Shown: piece by piece, positions 25,140-33,974 of the stretch | Layout: every line of letters begins with the position of its first letter | Position numbering within the stretch: the first letter of the stretch is position 1 | Assembly (NCBI RefSeq): GCF_002165575.1 | Contig: NZ_MXQF01000006.1 | Coordinates: 62,001-126,000 of the forward strand | From: Pseudoalteromonas sp. A601 | Lineage (GTDB): Bacteria > Pseudomonadota > Gammaproteobacteria > Enterobacterales > Alteromonadaceae | Direction of reading: 5' to 3' | DNA: 64,000 nucleotides | Notes under the pieces: generated by a model | What the model saw: the letters and a program-made list of their open reading frames with translations, nothing else | The model's database searches: none | What the model was told of the DNA's origin: nothing | Program-made: the position numbers and the translations under genes

Positions 25140-28139
25140 ATGCTGAAAACAAAAAGTAAAAAAATAACAAATAAAAAGTCAAAGGCATGTAGAGGATTAT
25201 TCGTTCTCAACTGTTTGTATAAGTTGCGTAGTAACCAAACGTATCCATTATGTGGGTTTATAGCATTAGCACCTTTAGTATGTAGCCTAAATGTGCATGC
25301 CAATGCTGTTGAATCACAAATGGTGCAATTTGATATTAAAGCGCAACGAGCAGACCTAGCACTGATTGAATTTGCAAAACAAACTGAACAAACCGTGGTT
25401 TTTTCATTTGAATTGGCAAAGCAATATCAAGCTCAATCAGTGTTTGGTTATTACACCCAGTTGGATGCACTCAATACGATGTTGCAAAATACTGAACTCG
25501 ATGCGGTTGTTGATCAAAATGGTTTACTGAGCGTAAAACTCAAACAAATCAATAGGAATGATAACAACATGAAAAAGCTTTCTGGGGTCAGTGCAGCCGT
25601 TATACCACTTTTAATGGCAACAAACAGCCAAGCCGTTAATGCGCAAGAGCAAGCGGCACAAGAGAACATAGAAAAAATAGCTATCGTTGGTAGCCGTGTA
25701 GCAGGGCGTTCGGTCGAAGATTTACCTGTTCCTGTTGATATCTTAAGTGCAGAAGCGCTGGAAAATACGGGTCAGACAGAAGTTGGCCGGATGTTACAAG
25801 CCATTGCGCCTTCATTTAACTTTTCTAGCTCATCAATCAGTGACGGTACAGATGCACTTCGCCCCGCAACGTTACGTGGCTTAGGGCCAGATCAAACGCT
25901 GGTACTTATCAATGGTAAGCGTCGTCACCAAGCCAGTATCATTCATATTAATACATCCGTTGGGCGTGGTACTGCCGGAACAGACATGAATGCCATTCCT
26001 GCTGCATCAATTAAACGTATCGAAGTTTTACGTGATGGTGCTGCCGCACAGTATGGCTCTGATGCGATTGCAGGTGTTATCAATATTGTACTTAAAGATG
26101 CCGAAGAGGGCGGAAAAGCGGCAATTAACTATGGTCAATACTCAGAAGGTGATGGCGAAACCGTTAACATTGACTTTAATAAAGGCTTTGCTCTGGGTGA
26201 TGATGGATATTTAAATACCACGATTAATTATCGCGATCGTGCGCCGACTAATCGCGCAGGCCTGCATGGTTCTTGTCAATTTTACGGTTGTGAGGAGCTA
26301 AGCGATGGTACTTTACTTGCTTCAGATCCACGTGAACTCACAGCACCGCGAGATACGTTCAGAATTGGTGACGCTGACTCACAACAGTTTGCCTTAACAG
26401 TAAACACAGGTTACGAGTTAGCGGGTGGTGAGCTTTATGGTTTTATCACTTATTCAACCCGAGATAATGAGTCTGCGGCGTTTTTCCGTCATAATGCTAA
26501 TGCAGATGGTAACCCAGTATTACAAGATGGTGATGCTGTTATCCCGATGGGTTTCTTGCCAAAAATAAACACCACGATAGACGACATTTCATATAACTTT
26601 GGTTTTAAGAAAGAATTTGATAATGATTCAAGCCTCGACCTTTCATACACCTATGGTGAAAACAGCATAGACTACACCACCAGTGATACTATCAACGGCT
26701 CATATGCTAATTTATTACGCTACGAGCAAGGGCTAAGTGCAGATGATATTCGCGCAACTATTCCTCGCGAGGCTTATGCTTATGGCATGGAGCTTTCTTT
26801 GCAAACCCTAAACTTGGATTACACAAAAGATTATGATGATTTTTCACTCGCCATGGGGGCAGAGCTGCGAACAGATGAATACCGAATACTTGAAGGCAGT
26901 GAATATGCATACCGCGATTACGACACCAATAATGGTGTTAATATTTATGATGGCCTAAGTGGTGGTGTCGGCAGTGAAAATGCAGCGGGTGGTACGCAAG
27001 GCTTTGGTGGTTCTTCGCCAGAATCATCAGTAGATGAATCTAGAGATGTTATTTCGTTCTATGTTGATGCTGAAACTTATGTAATTGATGATGTGATCAT
27101 TTCAGGTGCATTGCGTTACGATAACTATAAAGGTTTTGGTGACACGGTAAACTTTAAACTTGCCGGTAACTGGTCAGTTACTGATGATGTTTCATTACGA
27201 GGTGCGGTTAGTACAGGCTTTAGAGCACCTTCAATGCAGCAATTGTACTTTAATAATATTAGTACGCAGTTTGTTGTGGGCCCTAATGGAGATTTAATCG
27301 CAGAAGAAGTGGGCACATTTAGAAATGACAGTACCCTTGCACAAAGCATTGGTATTCCAAAACTTAAAGAAGAAAAGTCAGACAATCTCAGCCTAGGTAT
27401 TGTTTATAACGTGACTGATAACATTAATGTCACTATCGATTATTACTCAATTGACATTGATGATCGCATCGTGATCAGTAACCGTTTAGGTAAAGGTTTA
27501 TCTTCAACGCTTGATGCTGCGCTGGTTAGTTCAGGTGCTGGTGCTGGCCAGTTTTTCTTAAATGGTGCTGATACCGAAACGCAAGGTGTGGATTTTGTTG
27601 CAACGTGGAACACAGAAGGTCTTGGTGGCACGCTAGATTTCACCTTAGCAGCTAACTTCACTGAAACTGATGTGGTTGACTTATTTACCCCTGCAGGCAG
27701 TGGCCTTGAAACCATCCCGGTAGAAGATGTTTTTTCAGCTCAAGAAACATCTATTATCGAAGAGTGGCAACCACAAGATAGGGTCAATTTAAGCGCGCTT
27801 TACCGTTTAGAAGATTGGACTGTGAACCTATCACTGAACCGTTATGGTGAATACACTGTGGAAGATGGCGGCCGCCAAACGTACGGTGCTGAAATTCTGA
27901 CAGATGTAAAAATAAATTACTTTGTTACCGACAATCTATCATTAAATATTGGTGCTAATAACTTATTTGATGTCTACCCAGACAAAAACACCATTGGTAA
28001 CTCAAGATCTGGCACAATTGTAGACGCCTCAGGCAATACAATTGTCAGTTCAACAGGTGTATTTGAATATTCACGTCGTTCTGCACCATTTGGCTTTAAT
28101 GGTGCTTATTACTATTTAGGTGCCGAATACCGTTTCTAA
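25140..28139 (+). CDS. TonB-dependent transducer with N-terminal STN signalling domain
   Basis: The 999-residue outer-membrane receptor has a long basic signal region (about 1-56), an STN domain (about 62-135, VQFDIKAQRADLALIEFAKQ), a TonB-box-like stretch (IEKIAIVGSR), a plug (ATLRGLGPDQTLVLINGKRR, EVLRDGAAAQYGSDAIAGVINIV) and a C-terminal beta-barrel ending in aromatic YRF. With the FecI/FecR pair upstream it forms a cell-surface signalling system, usually for iron chelates; the substrate is not determinable. Odd feature: at residue 144 the sequence MKKLSGVSAAVIPLLMATNSQAVNAQ looks like a complete second signal peptide, between STN domain and plug. Its ATG at 25569 has an AGGA upstream, so internal initiation is possible. 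Confidence 0.93.
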   Translation: MLKTKSKKITNKKSKACRGLFVLNCLYKLRSNQTYPLCGFIALAPLVCSLNVHANAVESQMVQFDIKAQRADLALIEFAKQTEQTVVFSFELAKQYQAQSVFGYYTQLDALNTMLQNTELDAVVDQNGLLSVKLKQINRNDNNMKKLSGVSAAVIPLLMATNSQAVNAQEQAAQENIEKIAIVGSRVAGRSVEDLPVPVDILSAEALENTGQTEVGRMLQAIAPSFNFSSSSISDGTDALRPATLRGLGPDQTLVLINGKRRHQASIIHINTSVGRGTAGTDMNAIPAASIKRIEVLRDGAAAQYGSDAIAGVINIVLKDAEEGGKAAINYGQYSEGDGETVNIDFNKGFALGDDGYLNTTINYRDRAPTNRAGLHGSCQFYGCEELSDGTLLASDPRELTAPRDTFRIGDADSQQFALTVNTGYELAGGELYGFITYSTRDNESAAFFRHNANADGNPVLQDGDAVIPMGFLPKINTTIDDISYNFGFKKEFDNDSSLDLSYTYGENSIDYTTSDTINGSYANLLRYEQGLSADDIRATIPREAYAYGMELSLQTLNLDYTKDYDDFSLAMGAELRTDEYRILEGSEYAYRDYDTNNGVNIYDGLSGGVGSENAAGGTQGFGGSSPESSVDESRDVISFYVDAETYVIDDVIISGALRYDNYKGFGDTVNFKLAGNWSVTDDVSLRGAVSTGFRAPSMQQLYFNNISTQFVVGPNGDLIAEEVGTFRNDSTLAQSIGIPKLKEEKSDNLSLGIVYNVTDNINVTIDYYSIDIDDRIVISNRLGKGLSSTLDAALVSSGAGAGQFFLNGADTETQGVDFVATWNTEGLGGTLDFTLAANFTETDVVDLFTPAGSGLETIPVEDVFSAQETSIIEEWQPQDRVNLSALYRLEDWTVNLSLNRYGEYTVEDGGRQTYGAEILTDVKINYFVTDNLSLNIGANNLFDVYPDKNTIGNSRSGTIVDASGNTIVSSTGVFEYSRRSAPFGFNGAYYYLGAEYRF

Positions 28140-28168
28140 ATAACTTCTCCTACGTTATTTATCTTTTG

Positions 28169-28191
28169 AAGGGCCGTAAGGCCCTTTTTTT
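28169..28191 (+). terminator. Terminator of the TonB-dependent receptor operon
   Basis: AGGGCC-GTAA-GGCCCT is followed by a run of seven T residues, about 30 bp after the receptor stop. Confidence 0.9.
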
Positions 28192-28207
28192 GACTTACCG
28201 AATTATA

Positions 28208-28654
28208 TTAGTGCTTTTGTTGCATGCGGCTCATCTCAGTATGGCAGCTTTGCATTGTGAGTAAAACTTTAGATAATGCAGCTTCGCAATCATGAGGCTG
28301 GGGTTCTTTCATAGCGGCTTTAATTTCTTCTAGCGTTTTATCTTCAACTTCTTCAAGCTCTTTCACGTAAGTTTGATCGTTGTCTGAGCTGAATTTAGTA
28401 ATTAATGATGTATACGCACGGCGTGCTTCAACAGCAAACGATGAACCATCTTCGCGTTCACCTTGTTCATTAATAGCATAGGGTTGTAAGCTTTCTACAC
28501 TTACTTTACGGGCATCTATCATACGTTGAAAAAGTGCGCCAATTGCAGGGTCTTCAACTTTATCTTGGGCTTTTTCATAAAATTCAATGCCGCTGTTCAT
28601 TACTTGGATAATGTCAGTGATATGATTTGCGTCTTGTCCTTGATGGGTATTCAT
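28208..28654 (-). CDS. PA2169 family four-helix-bundle protein (DUF2383)
   Basis: The 148-residue helical protein has the ferritin-like DUF2383 pattern: VMNSGIEFYEKAQDKVEDPAIGALFQRMIDAR, and a C-terminal helix with KVLLTMQSCHTEMSRMQ. It has no signal peptide. The family is often stress-associated, with no firm biochemical role. AAAGAGG precedes the ATG. It is convergent with the TonB receptor gene and is not obviously linked to the LysR gene upstream. Confidence 0.85.
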   Translation of the reverse strand: MNTHQGQDANHITDIIQVMNSGIEFYEKAQDKVEDPAIGALFQRMIDARKVSVESLQPYAINEQGEREDGSSFAVEARRAYTSLITKFSSDNDQTYVKELEEVEDKTLEEIKAAMKEPQPHDCEAALSKVLLTMQSCHTEMSRMQQKH

Positions 28655-28822
28655 AATAATGACCTCTTTAAGTTAAATGAATTTAAATGTCACTTACTTC
28701 AAGCAAGGCCTGTTCCATCTTGGTTTTTGTTTTTAACACCATGATTCAAAATAACTTATATGAAAAATGAGTTTAACTTACTCACTGGCTTCGCAAATTT
28801 TACAAGCTATTATGTAATTGTT

Positions 28823-29761
28823 TTACTTTAACTCATTTGCCACTTCAGCTATTTTCTGTCTAAGCCAAATATGACTGGCATCACGGTGGAGCAATGGGCT
28901 CCATATCATATCTAACTCAAAAGGTGGGATGGGAAAAGGCGGCTCAAGAATTGTTAAACCAGGATCGTCTACATATATATTGGCAGCCTTTGACGGCAGT
29001 GTAGCAACTAAGTTTTGTTCTTTGGCTAAATGAATTGCAACGTGATAGTTACGGGTAAATGTGGCAATGTTTCTATGTTTGCCAAAGTGGGCAAGGGCTT
29101 CATCAACCCAGCCAAGCTTTTGCACATCTTTAGGATCCATACCTACACCGACGCCAAAACCGGTTTTACTGACCCAAATGTGGCGTGCTTTTAAATAACT
29201 ATCAAGGCTGAAATTTTCAATGATTGGGTTATCGGTTTTTACTAAGCAGCAAAAGCTGTCTTTCCATATGCGCTTATGATGAAAAGACTGAGGTAAGTTT
29301 TCAAAGCGATTGATGGCCATATCAACTTTACCATTTTCAACATCGTGGAAGGTGACATCACTGGGTGTGAGTATATCTAAGGTGGTGTCTGGGGCTTCTT
29401 CATGTAATTTACTTAGTAAACGTGGAGCGAGCGTGCTGGCTGCATAGTCACTGGCCATAATTCTAAACACGCGCTTACTCTGACTCGCTTCAAACTCTCT
29501 GTTAGGTGCGAGGGTTTCCTCTAGTGTCATTAAAATCCCACGGATCACTGGCTGTAATTCAATAGCGCGCTCTGTCGGGACCATGCCATCACTGGTGCGT
29601 ACTAAAATAGGATCATTAAATAAATTACGCAGCCGTTTTAGGCCATTACTCATTGCTGGTTGGGTGATACTGAGTTGGTTTGCTGCACGGGTAACGTTGC
29701 ATTCACGTAGAAGCGTGTCTAAATATACCAGTAAATTTAAATCTATCTTGCTGATGTTCAT
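28823..29761 (-). CDS. LysR-family regulator paired with the second aceK
   Basis: The 312-residue protein has the winged helix (TRAANQLSITQPAMSNGLKRLRNLFNDPILVR) and a LysR effector domain. It aligns along its whole length with the LysR protein at 3404-4369, sharing DLNLLVYL, DLAINRF/DMAINRF, KLGWVDEAL, and M-WSPLLH followed by a WLR motif. It starts 15 bp after the aceK stop on the same strand, so it is probably cotranscribed, unlike the divergent arrangement of the first pair. The inducer and targets are unknown. Confidence 0.9.
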   Translation of the reverse strand: MNISKIDLNLLVYLDTLLRECNVTRAANQLSITQPAMSNGLKRLRNLFNDPILVRTSDGMVPTERAIELQPVIRGILMTLEETLAPNREFEASQSKRVFRIMASDYAASTLAPRLLSKLHEEAPDTTLDILTPSDVTFHDVENGKVDMAINRFENLPQSFHHKRIWKDSFCCLVKTDNPIIENFSLDSYLKARHIWVSKTGFGVGVGMDPKDVQKLGWVDEALAHFGKHRNIATFTRNYHVAIHLAKEQNLVATLPSKAANIYVDDPGLTILEPPFPIPPFELDMIWSPLLHRDASHIWLRQKIAEVANELK

Positions 29762-29776
29762 TGTGTGTCCTTGCGT

Positions 29777-31501
29777 TTACCAGTGCTGAATAAAACGTTG
29801 TGTGTTCGGATATGGATAAATATGGCTCACTACACCATCTTTAATATTCTTTTGAGCCTGCTGCCAGTAACCTACATCCAAAAGCTCTGGATGTGCCTGC
29901 ATAAAAATAGCTTTATAACGCGGGTTTGGCATTACAAATGTACATAACTGCTCAGGAAATACATCTTGTGGTGCTACAGAGTAACTTTGTTCATCAGTTA
30001 AGTAGTCCTCATAACTTTTTGCTTTAGGCAGTGTCCGAAAGTTCATGTCTGTCAGGTATTGCACTTCATCATAATCATAAAAAATAATACGATTATGATT
30101 ACTAACCCCAAAGTTTTTGAGTAACATGTCACCAGGGAAAATATTCACTGCAATCATCTCTTTAAGCGCTTGCCCGTATTCATTGATTGCTGTTACCGCT
30201 TCTTCGTCAGTGGCTGATTCTAAAAATAAATTCAGCGGGGTCATACGTCGCTCTATATATAAGTGCTTTATAATGACTAAATCATCTTCGATAACCATTG
30301 ACTCACCAATAGTGTTTTTAAGCTGTAGGAGTAAGTTATCGTCAAAACGGGATAAAGGAAATAAGACGTTCGAATACTCTATGGTATCAGCCATACGACC
30401 GACTCGGTCATGACTTTTAACAAGCTGGTAGCGTTTTAGTACGGTGTTTCTGCCAAATGGTTTGCTCTCGCCAAATTTATCTTTAATAACTTTAAATACA
30501 TAGCCGAATGAAGGAAGGGTAAACACCATCATTACCATACCAGGGGTTCCTGGCGCTATAACAAAGTCATCATTCGAGCGGGCAAGGTGAGTCAAAAACT
30601 CTCGATAAAATTCTGTTTTACCTTGCTTGTGAAATCCAATTGCATTGTAAAGCTCAGCTAATGTTTTATTTGGCATTAGCTGATTTAAAAAGCGCACCAA
30701 TGCCGAAGGGGCATGCGTTTCGACCATAAAGTATGCACGAGCAAAGCCAAAAATAACCCGCATTTGTGAGGAATTAGTAAGTAGTGCATCTAGATAGAGG
30801 CCTTCCTCTTTATGATGTAACACTGGAATAATAAAGGGTTGTATACCACTGCTTGAAACAACCCGGCCGACAATATATGCCGCTTTATTACGGTAAAAAG
30901 GGGTTTGCAATATATCAAAGCGCATCTGCCATGCACTGTGATGGGTATCCGGTGCTTGATTATAAAATGCTTTTACGAGTAGGCGAATATCACGTTCTAA
31001 GTTTACAAAAGGGGCTTTAAAATCAAATTGGTTTATTATTTTACGGATCGTGGGCTTTAATCCATCAACAACAGGAAAGAAACTTCTATATTCAGCTTCG
31101 ATTGGTAAAGCTGGGGCATTAGCGAGTGAGGTTTCTACAAAGATAAAATCATTATTAAAATAACGTCGATGAAATAGCCTGCAAAATACGGAGTTATAGA
31201 ATGTTTCAGCAAGTTCAGCCTGCGGGTGGAACTGTAAAAACTGTTGATAATGTCGCTTACTTTCAAGCCAGAGTTCTTCATCTAATTGATTCGCTAAGGC
31301 AAGGTGAGCTTCTTTTAATTGTGTAATGGTTTCATTTACACGGGTGTCGTAGTGGCTAATTCTAAGACGGCTGATTTCATGTAATTGCGGCCAGTCCTGC
31401 TCTGAAAAAGCTATTGGCGCTTGCGAAGTGATTTTTTGAAATAACCGATAGTGCTTTTTAAAGCCCTTTAATATGAACTCTGCAATTGTGTGTGCGTGCA
31501 T
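29777..31501 (-). CDS. aceK: Isocitrate dehydrogenase kinase/phosphatase AceK, canonical copy
   Basis: The 574-residue protein is close to E. coli AceK in length (578) and motif spacing: ATP loop APGTPGMVMMVFTLPSF near residue 315, KVIKDKFGESK, DRVGRMADTIEY, IKHLYIERRMTPLNLF, GDMLLKNFG near 455 and FYDYDE near 475. It switches isocitrate dehydrogenase off by phosphorylation and on by dephosphorylation, steering isocitrate to the glyoxylate shunt. Here it is not in an aceBA operon; a LysR gene follows directly. This is the likelier housekeeping AceK, with the copy at 4456-6267 the diverged one. Confidence 0.95.
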   Translation of the reverse strand: MHAHTIAEFILKGFKKHYRLFQKITSQAPIAFSEQDWPQLHEISRLRISHYDTRVNETITQLKEAHLALANQLDEELWLESKRHYQQFLQFHPQAELAETFYNSVFCRLFHRRYFNNDFIFVETSLANAPALPIEAEYRSFFPVVDGLKPTIRKIINQFDFKAPFVNLERDIRLLVKAFYNQAPDTHHSAWQMRFDILQTPFYRNKAAYIVGRVVSSSGIQPFIIPVLHHKEEGLYLDALLTNSSQMRVIFGFARAYFMVETHAPSALVRFLNQLMPNKTLAELYNAIGFHKQGKTEFYREFLTHLARSNDDFVIAPGTPGMVMMVFTLPSFGYVFKVIKDKFGESKPFGRNTVLKRYQLVKSHDRVGRMADTIEYSNVLFPLSRFDDNLLLQLKNTIGESMVIEDDLVIIKHLYIERRMTPLNLFLESATDEEAVTAINEYGQALKEMIAVNIFPGDMLLKNFGVSNHNRIIFYDYDEVQYLTDMNFRTLPKAKSYEDYLTDEQSYSVAPQDVFPEQLCTFVMPNPRYKAIFMQAHPELLDVGYWQQAQKNIKDGVVSHIYPYPNTQRFIQHW

Positions 31502-31587
31502 GTGTGAGAGTACTCCTAAAAAAACGACATAGAGTTATTACTCTACGCTTGTTAAGAGTATGCTAAATAATAGTAAAACCCAATAGC

Positions 31588-32073
31588 TTATTCATAACGT
31601 TTTAGTTTTTTTTCAAGCTTATCTATTTGCTTTTCGACTTTTTTAACATCTCTAGCATAACGTTTATTAATCTCTTTGAGTTGTTTTTTTATATCTTTAG
31701 TAACTTTTTTTATTTCACTGTCACTCAAAATACGCTTTAAGCGTTGTTGTTGATTAAATTCGGCACGATCTCTGTCGCGTGAAAGTATATCAAGCTGGTG
31801 ATTTTGACTTCGAATTTGTGCATTCAGGTTACGAATTATTTGTTGTTGTTCCAGCGTATTAAGTGTTTTAACATGGTTCGCGTTAGGATCCGAAAAAGCT
31901 ACATTGGTTTGTTTAATTTTGTGCTCAGTTGCATTGGAACCACAAGGGAATTGACTAAATACAGTGCCACGATCAGTAGTGCATTTGTAGTAATGCGCAT
32001 TAGCGGCAATACAATAGCCCGAAAATAGCAAGGTAAGTAAAAAAGATAAAAATAGGATGAGGTTGGTTTTCAT
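31588..32073 (-). CDS. Exported DUF4124-like protein with C-terminal coiled coil
   Basis: The 161-residue protein has a signal peptide (MKTNLILFLSFLLTLLFSGYCIAANA). A short DUF4124-type motif follows (HYYKCTTDRGTVFSQFPCG, two cysteines likely to form a disulfide), then a long Lys/Glu/Gln-rich helical region from about residue 75 that should form a coiled coil. It should lie in the periplasm. The function is unknown. It is monocistronic between aceK and yejM on the same strand. Confidence 0.8.
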   Translation of the reverse strand: MKTNLILFLSFLLTLLFSGYCIAANAHYYKCTTDRGTVFSQFPCGSNATEHKIKQTNVAFSDPNANHVKTLNTLEQQQIIRNLNAQIRSQNHQLDILSRDRDRAEFNQQQRLKRILSDSEIKKVTKDIKKQLKEINKRYARDVKKVEKQIDKLEKKLKRYE

Positions 32074-32143
32074 ATCAGCTTCCTTGCATAATTATCTTAT
32101 ACAAATATAACCCAAAATAGGTAAATAACAAGTCATGTAATAG

Positions 32144-32169
32144 AGCCACTTAAAATAATTACAGTGGCC
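32144..32169 (-). terminator. Possible terminator after yejM
   Basis: GCCACT (32145-32150) and AGTGGC (32163-32168) form a short stem 20 bp after the yejM stop. T-run is weak. Confidence 0.4.
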
Positions 32170-32188
32170 CTCGCTTCATAGCTTAAGC

Positions 32189-33694
32189 TTAATTAGTAAA
32201 CGTTTTTAACTTTTTAATACTTTGCACTAAAAACGGAATATCTAAGCCTTGCTCAATAGAAAAACCTTGCGCTGCAGAGATGTTTTTATAATTCCCGTCT
32301 GAATCAATTAATGTGATCCGGTCTTTTTTATAAGCAATAAACACACCTTGTGAGTAGGTTACCCCTGTATCATCTTTTTTAGCGTATAAGTTTACACCCA
32401 GCATACTTTGATTGGTGATTTGCGAGCAATTTAAGTACTCACCAATACTAGTTGCAATGATATCACTTGGCTGAATAAGCCCTTCGACTTGGTTAATTTT
32501 TTTATCTGAACTGTAAAGAGTGGAAGTAGTTACTACGTCATTGCTATTTTTAGCTAAGCTGAATGCAAAAATATGGGCTGCATCATCGAATATAAGAGAT
32601 TCAATGTCCGTATCATTTGCATTAATTATACGAATCGCAGCGTTTTTAGATGCTGTCTCATTGATATAATCAAAATCTGCAAACCCTGTTATTGTTAAAC
32701 TGCGCTGCTTATTTTGCCAAGCAGGAAGCGCTTGCTGTGTAAACAAAGCGGGTTTGTAATAAGCGGGTAAGCCATAAATCAAGTTAAATAAGCTATCTTG
32801 GGTATTTACTGGCTGTAAAAACTGCTCTGTTTGATGTAAGTTGCTGTGCTGATTAGCAAATTCAGCTAAAAATTCATTGTCATTAAATACTAAAATTGTA
32901 ATGTTAGCTGCTTCATTCGCTTCACAACGTGGGAGCGGTGTGGGCAAAACATAATTAATGTTTTGGCTAGATAGCTTCACGTTATGTGCTTGTTTATAGC
33001 TTTCGATATCGAGTAAATCGTTTTTTGCCAGTAAGCTTTTGGCGGTAGTAGGGTATGACAATGGTAAAACGTTATCTTGTTTAGTTATGTCAAACTCCAG
33101 ATTTGCATCAGCCCAAATGTGAATACTGTGGCTTAACGCAAAGCAAGTGACCAACACAGACGTGGCATAACGGCCAAACTTATATTGTTTTAAGCGTGCT
33201 AAATGGTGCCAAGTATAATTACTAACGAGTAGCTGGAACGCTAAAATTAGTATAACAATCCCGCCAGCCAATAGTGTAGTAAGCGCTGGTGAGCTTGTGA
33301 GGCGGTGCCACAACAGAGAGACGATTTCAGGCAGCGCTGAGCTACTTAGATGATACCCTAAATTAAAATATACATAGGCGTCTAATGTTAATAGTGATGC
33401 CCCTAATGTGGCTAATACCGCTGCCATACCACGAATGTGGCGAGGATAAGGAAACACTAAACTAAGCGGAAAAACCGTCAGCACAAATGCAATGAAGGTA
33501 ATAAAGCTAGTGTGGCTAAGCCAAGTAACCAGCATGTACAGGGTACCCATTGCTGTTGTCGGTGGCGAGTCGGCAAATAAATAGCTTAAACTAATAAATA
33601 AGACTAAACCGATATTAGCAAAGGTAAACCAATGCCCCCAGCTTAGTAATTGACTCGCTTTAGACGAAAACTGATTGTGCTGCGATAAATTCAT
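32189..33694 (-). CDS. yejM: YejM/PbgA (LapC)-like inner-membrane protein, reduced periplasmic domain
   Basis: The 501-residue protein has five predicted membrane segments in the DUF3413 domain (residues about 15-190) and a C-terminal periplasmic domain related to the sulfatase fold. The segment NTQDSLFNLIYGLPAYY matches the YejM family. In E. coli YejM (586 residues) controls LPS synthesis through LapB/LpxC. This version is about 85 residues shorter, and the sulfatase-like metal-site region is degenerate (ITILVFNDNEFLAEF), in line with a non-enzymatic role. It follows yejL directly, with yejK divergent, the classic yejKLM neighbourhood. Confidence 0.85.
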   Translation of the reverse strand: MNLSQHNQFSSKASQLLSWGHWFTFANIGLVLFISLSYLFADSPPTTAMGTLYMLVTWLSHTSFITFIAFVLTVFPLSLVFPYPRHIRGMAAVLATLGASLLTLDAYVYFNLGYHLSSSALPEIVSLLWHRLTSSPALTTLLAGGIVILILAFQLLVSNYTWHHLARLKQYKFGRYATSVLVTCFALSHSIHIWADANLEFDITKQDNVLPLSYPTTAKSLLAKNDLLDIESYKQAHNVKLSSQNINYVLPTPLPRCEANEAANITILVFNDNEFLAEFANQHSNLHQTEQFLQPVNTQDSLFNLIYGLPAYYKPALFTQQALPAWQNKQRSLTITGFADFDYINETASKNAAIRIINANDTDIESLIFDDAAHIFAFSLAKNSNDVVTTSTLYSSDKKINQVEGLIQPSDIIATSIGEYLNCSQITNQSMLGVNLYAKKDDTGVTYSQGVFIAYKKDRITLIDSDGNYKNISAAQGFSIEQGLDIPFLVQSIKKLKTFTN

Positions 33695-33699
33695 ATATG

Positions 33700-33912
33700 T
33701 TATTTAACCGATTGCGCTAATGCTTTGGCAAAGTTATCAGCAACGGCTTGTCTTTTCCCTGTTGGTACATGCTCTTTTAAGATATGCGTGATAGAATTTC
33801 CTAAACACATAAGACTTAAATCAACCGGCGCATTGTGCTCAGTTAACACATCAATGAGCTGATCGACGATTTGTTCTACTTCATCATTAGAATATTTTGA
33901 TAAGATTGGCAT
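33700..33912 (-). CDS. yejL: YejL family protein (DUF1414)
   Basis: The 70-residue product begins MPILSKYSNDEVEQIVDQLIDVLTEHNAP and continues DLSLMCLGNSITHIL. It matches YejL of enterobacteria in length and pattern; the function is unknown. The frame is open upstream to 33981, but that would overlap the divergent yejK start, so the ATG at 33912 is chosen. It ends 5 bp before the yejM start. Confidence 0.9.
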   Translation of the reverse strand: MPILSKYSNDEVEQIVDQLIDVLTEHNAPVDLSLMCLGNSITHILKEHVPTGKRQAVADNFAKALAQSVK

Positions 33913-33974
33913 CAGTTGGTTCAATAAAAGAGTTATATTCTCGTATTTTAACACCAGAGGCGTGAAAAACAAAG

